From the NCBI RefSeq assembly GCF_022014595.1, contig NZ_CP091740.1:3150200-3214199 (forward strand): a stretch of DNA of 64,000 nucleotides. The letters are read 5' to 3'. Source of the stretch: Solitalea lacus. GTDB taxonomy: Bacteria; Bacteroidota; Bacteroidia; Sphingobacteriales; Sphingobacteriaceae. Shown here in pieces: positions 63,346 through 64,000 of the stretch. Below the pieces are notes generated by a model. The model was not told where the DNA came from. It saw nothing but the letters and a program-made list of their open reading frames with translations, and made no database searches. Within the stretch, counting starts at the first letter, position 1. Each line of letters begins with the position of its first letter. The position numbers and the translations under genes are program-made.

Positions 63346-64000
63346 ATGGCTTTAATTTTAAGTATAGAAACTGCTACGGCATGTTGTTCGGTAGCATTAT
63401 CAAATAAGAACGAACTAATTGGATTTAAAGAAGAAAGCAGTCCGAATATTCACGCCAGCTCTTTAACCGTTTTTATTGAAAATATATTATCAACTGCAGG
63501 TCTTTCCGCATCCGACCTTGATGCTGTTGCAGTAAGCATGGGCCCTGGGTCTTATACAGGCCTGCGCATTGGCATCTCAACCGCCAAGGGTTTATGCTAT
63601 GCACTAAATAAACCTTTAATTGCAGTAAACACCTTAAAGGCAATGGCAAAAGGATTTAAAGACGATAACCTCGCTATTGATGGCAGTGCTTTATTATGCC
63701 CAATGATTGATGCCAGAAGAATGGAGGTTTTCACTGCTATTTATGATCAGGATTTGAATGAAGTTTTACAAACCAATGCATCAATAATTAATGAAAGCTC
63801 ATTTGCTGATGTACTTACTAACCATAAAGTAATGTTTTTTGGCAACGGCGCTGAAAAATGTAAAAACACATTGCAATCTACGAATGCAGTTTTTGTAAAC
63901 GAATCATATAATTCAGCCCGATACATTGCTCCGTTGGCTTATGAAAAATACCTACAGCAAAGTTTTGAAAATGTGGCTTACTTTGAGCCGTTCTACTTAA
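63346..64000 (+). CDS. tsaB: tRNA threonylcarbamoyladenosine synthesis protein TsaB (3' end outside)
   Basis: The ATG at 63346 opens a frame to the end of the window, about 218 residues. It contains ILSIETATACCSVALSNKNE, then HASSLTVFIENILSTAGLSA, MGPGSYTGLRIGISTAKGLC and DARRMEVFTAIYDQ, the TsaB landmarks (ASKHA fold). It ends VAYFEPFYL just before the edge, so only a few residues are missing. Works with TsaD and TsaE in t6A37 formation. Confidence 0.95.
   Translation, partial: MALILSIETATACCSVALSNKNELIGFKEESSPNIHASSLTVFIENILSTAGLSASDLDAVAVSMGPGSYTGLRIGISTAKGLCYALNKPLIAVNTLKAMAKGFKDDNLAIDGSALLCPMIDARRMEVFTAIYDQDLNEVLQTNASIINESSFADVLTNHKVMFFGNGAEKCKNTLQSTNAVFVNESYNSARYIAPLAYEKYLQQSFENVAYFEPFYL

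Overview
The window is chromosomal DNA from a low-to-mid GC member of the Bacteroidota, most likely Sphingobacteriales/Chitinophagales-like. The signs are a sigma/FecR/SusC/SusD locus, TlpA with a DUF4369-like N-terminus, DUF3078, HYC_CC_PP and small AraC copper-regulator families, and promoters of the TTTG-N19-TAnnTTTG type. I cannot support a genus. I saw no rRNA, tRNA or CRISPR array.

Layout. 1-10.1 kb: a glycan/peptide-type uptake locus on the minus strand (ECF sigma, FecR, SusC, SusD), broken up by a TlpA-like thioredoxin gene, two orphan genes and three decayed fragments of the sigma gene. 10.3-12.8 kb: a dead DsbD-like N-terminal domain and an M61 peptidase with PDZ. 13.5-21.5 kb: an accessory island with a Fic-like protein behind an array of 40-bp palindromic repeats, a frameshifted two-gene nucleotidyltransferase module, a shortened RES-domain protein, a DUF1016/YhcG nuclease gene killed by an IS1380-family insertion (perfect ends, 5-bp target duplication) and by loss of its catalytic core, and a PIF1/RecD-like helicase. 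21.5-26.3 kb: Lrp plus EamA exporter, and a divergent pair (M1 peptidase, AraC-type regulator) whose 5' ends are both missing at one junction. 26.4-37.3 kb: a copper/heavy-metal cluster (CopA, HMA chaperone, HYC_CC_PP protein, split CusA, CusC, two CusB-like adaptors, DUF3347). 37.4-43.0 kb: a TetR-controlled HlyD/ABC-2 exporter whose two separate ATPases have complementary defects. 43-50.3 kb: OsmC/ferredoxin-like pair, amidotransferase, MocR regulator divergent from an EamA exporter, GNATs, and a ModF-like double ABC ATPase. 50.4-54.0 kb: a MacB/LolCDE-type ABC pair with a histidine-rich external loop and three tandem DUF3299-like proteins, which I propose as a zinc- or metal-handling system. 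54-64 kb: mostly housekeeping genes (Gpx, rpoN, mscL, ChaN-like, rpmH-rnpA-yidD, S41 protease, tsaB).

How it works together: the left end imports polymers under sigma/anti-sigma control, the middle is a graveyard of defence or toxin-like modules, and the right half holds three export or metal systems next to a conserved core. The most notable points are the His-rich ABC/DUF3299 locus, the Fic operator array, the asymmetric ABC-2 ATPase pair, and the clear record of gene decay.
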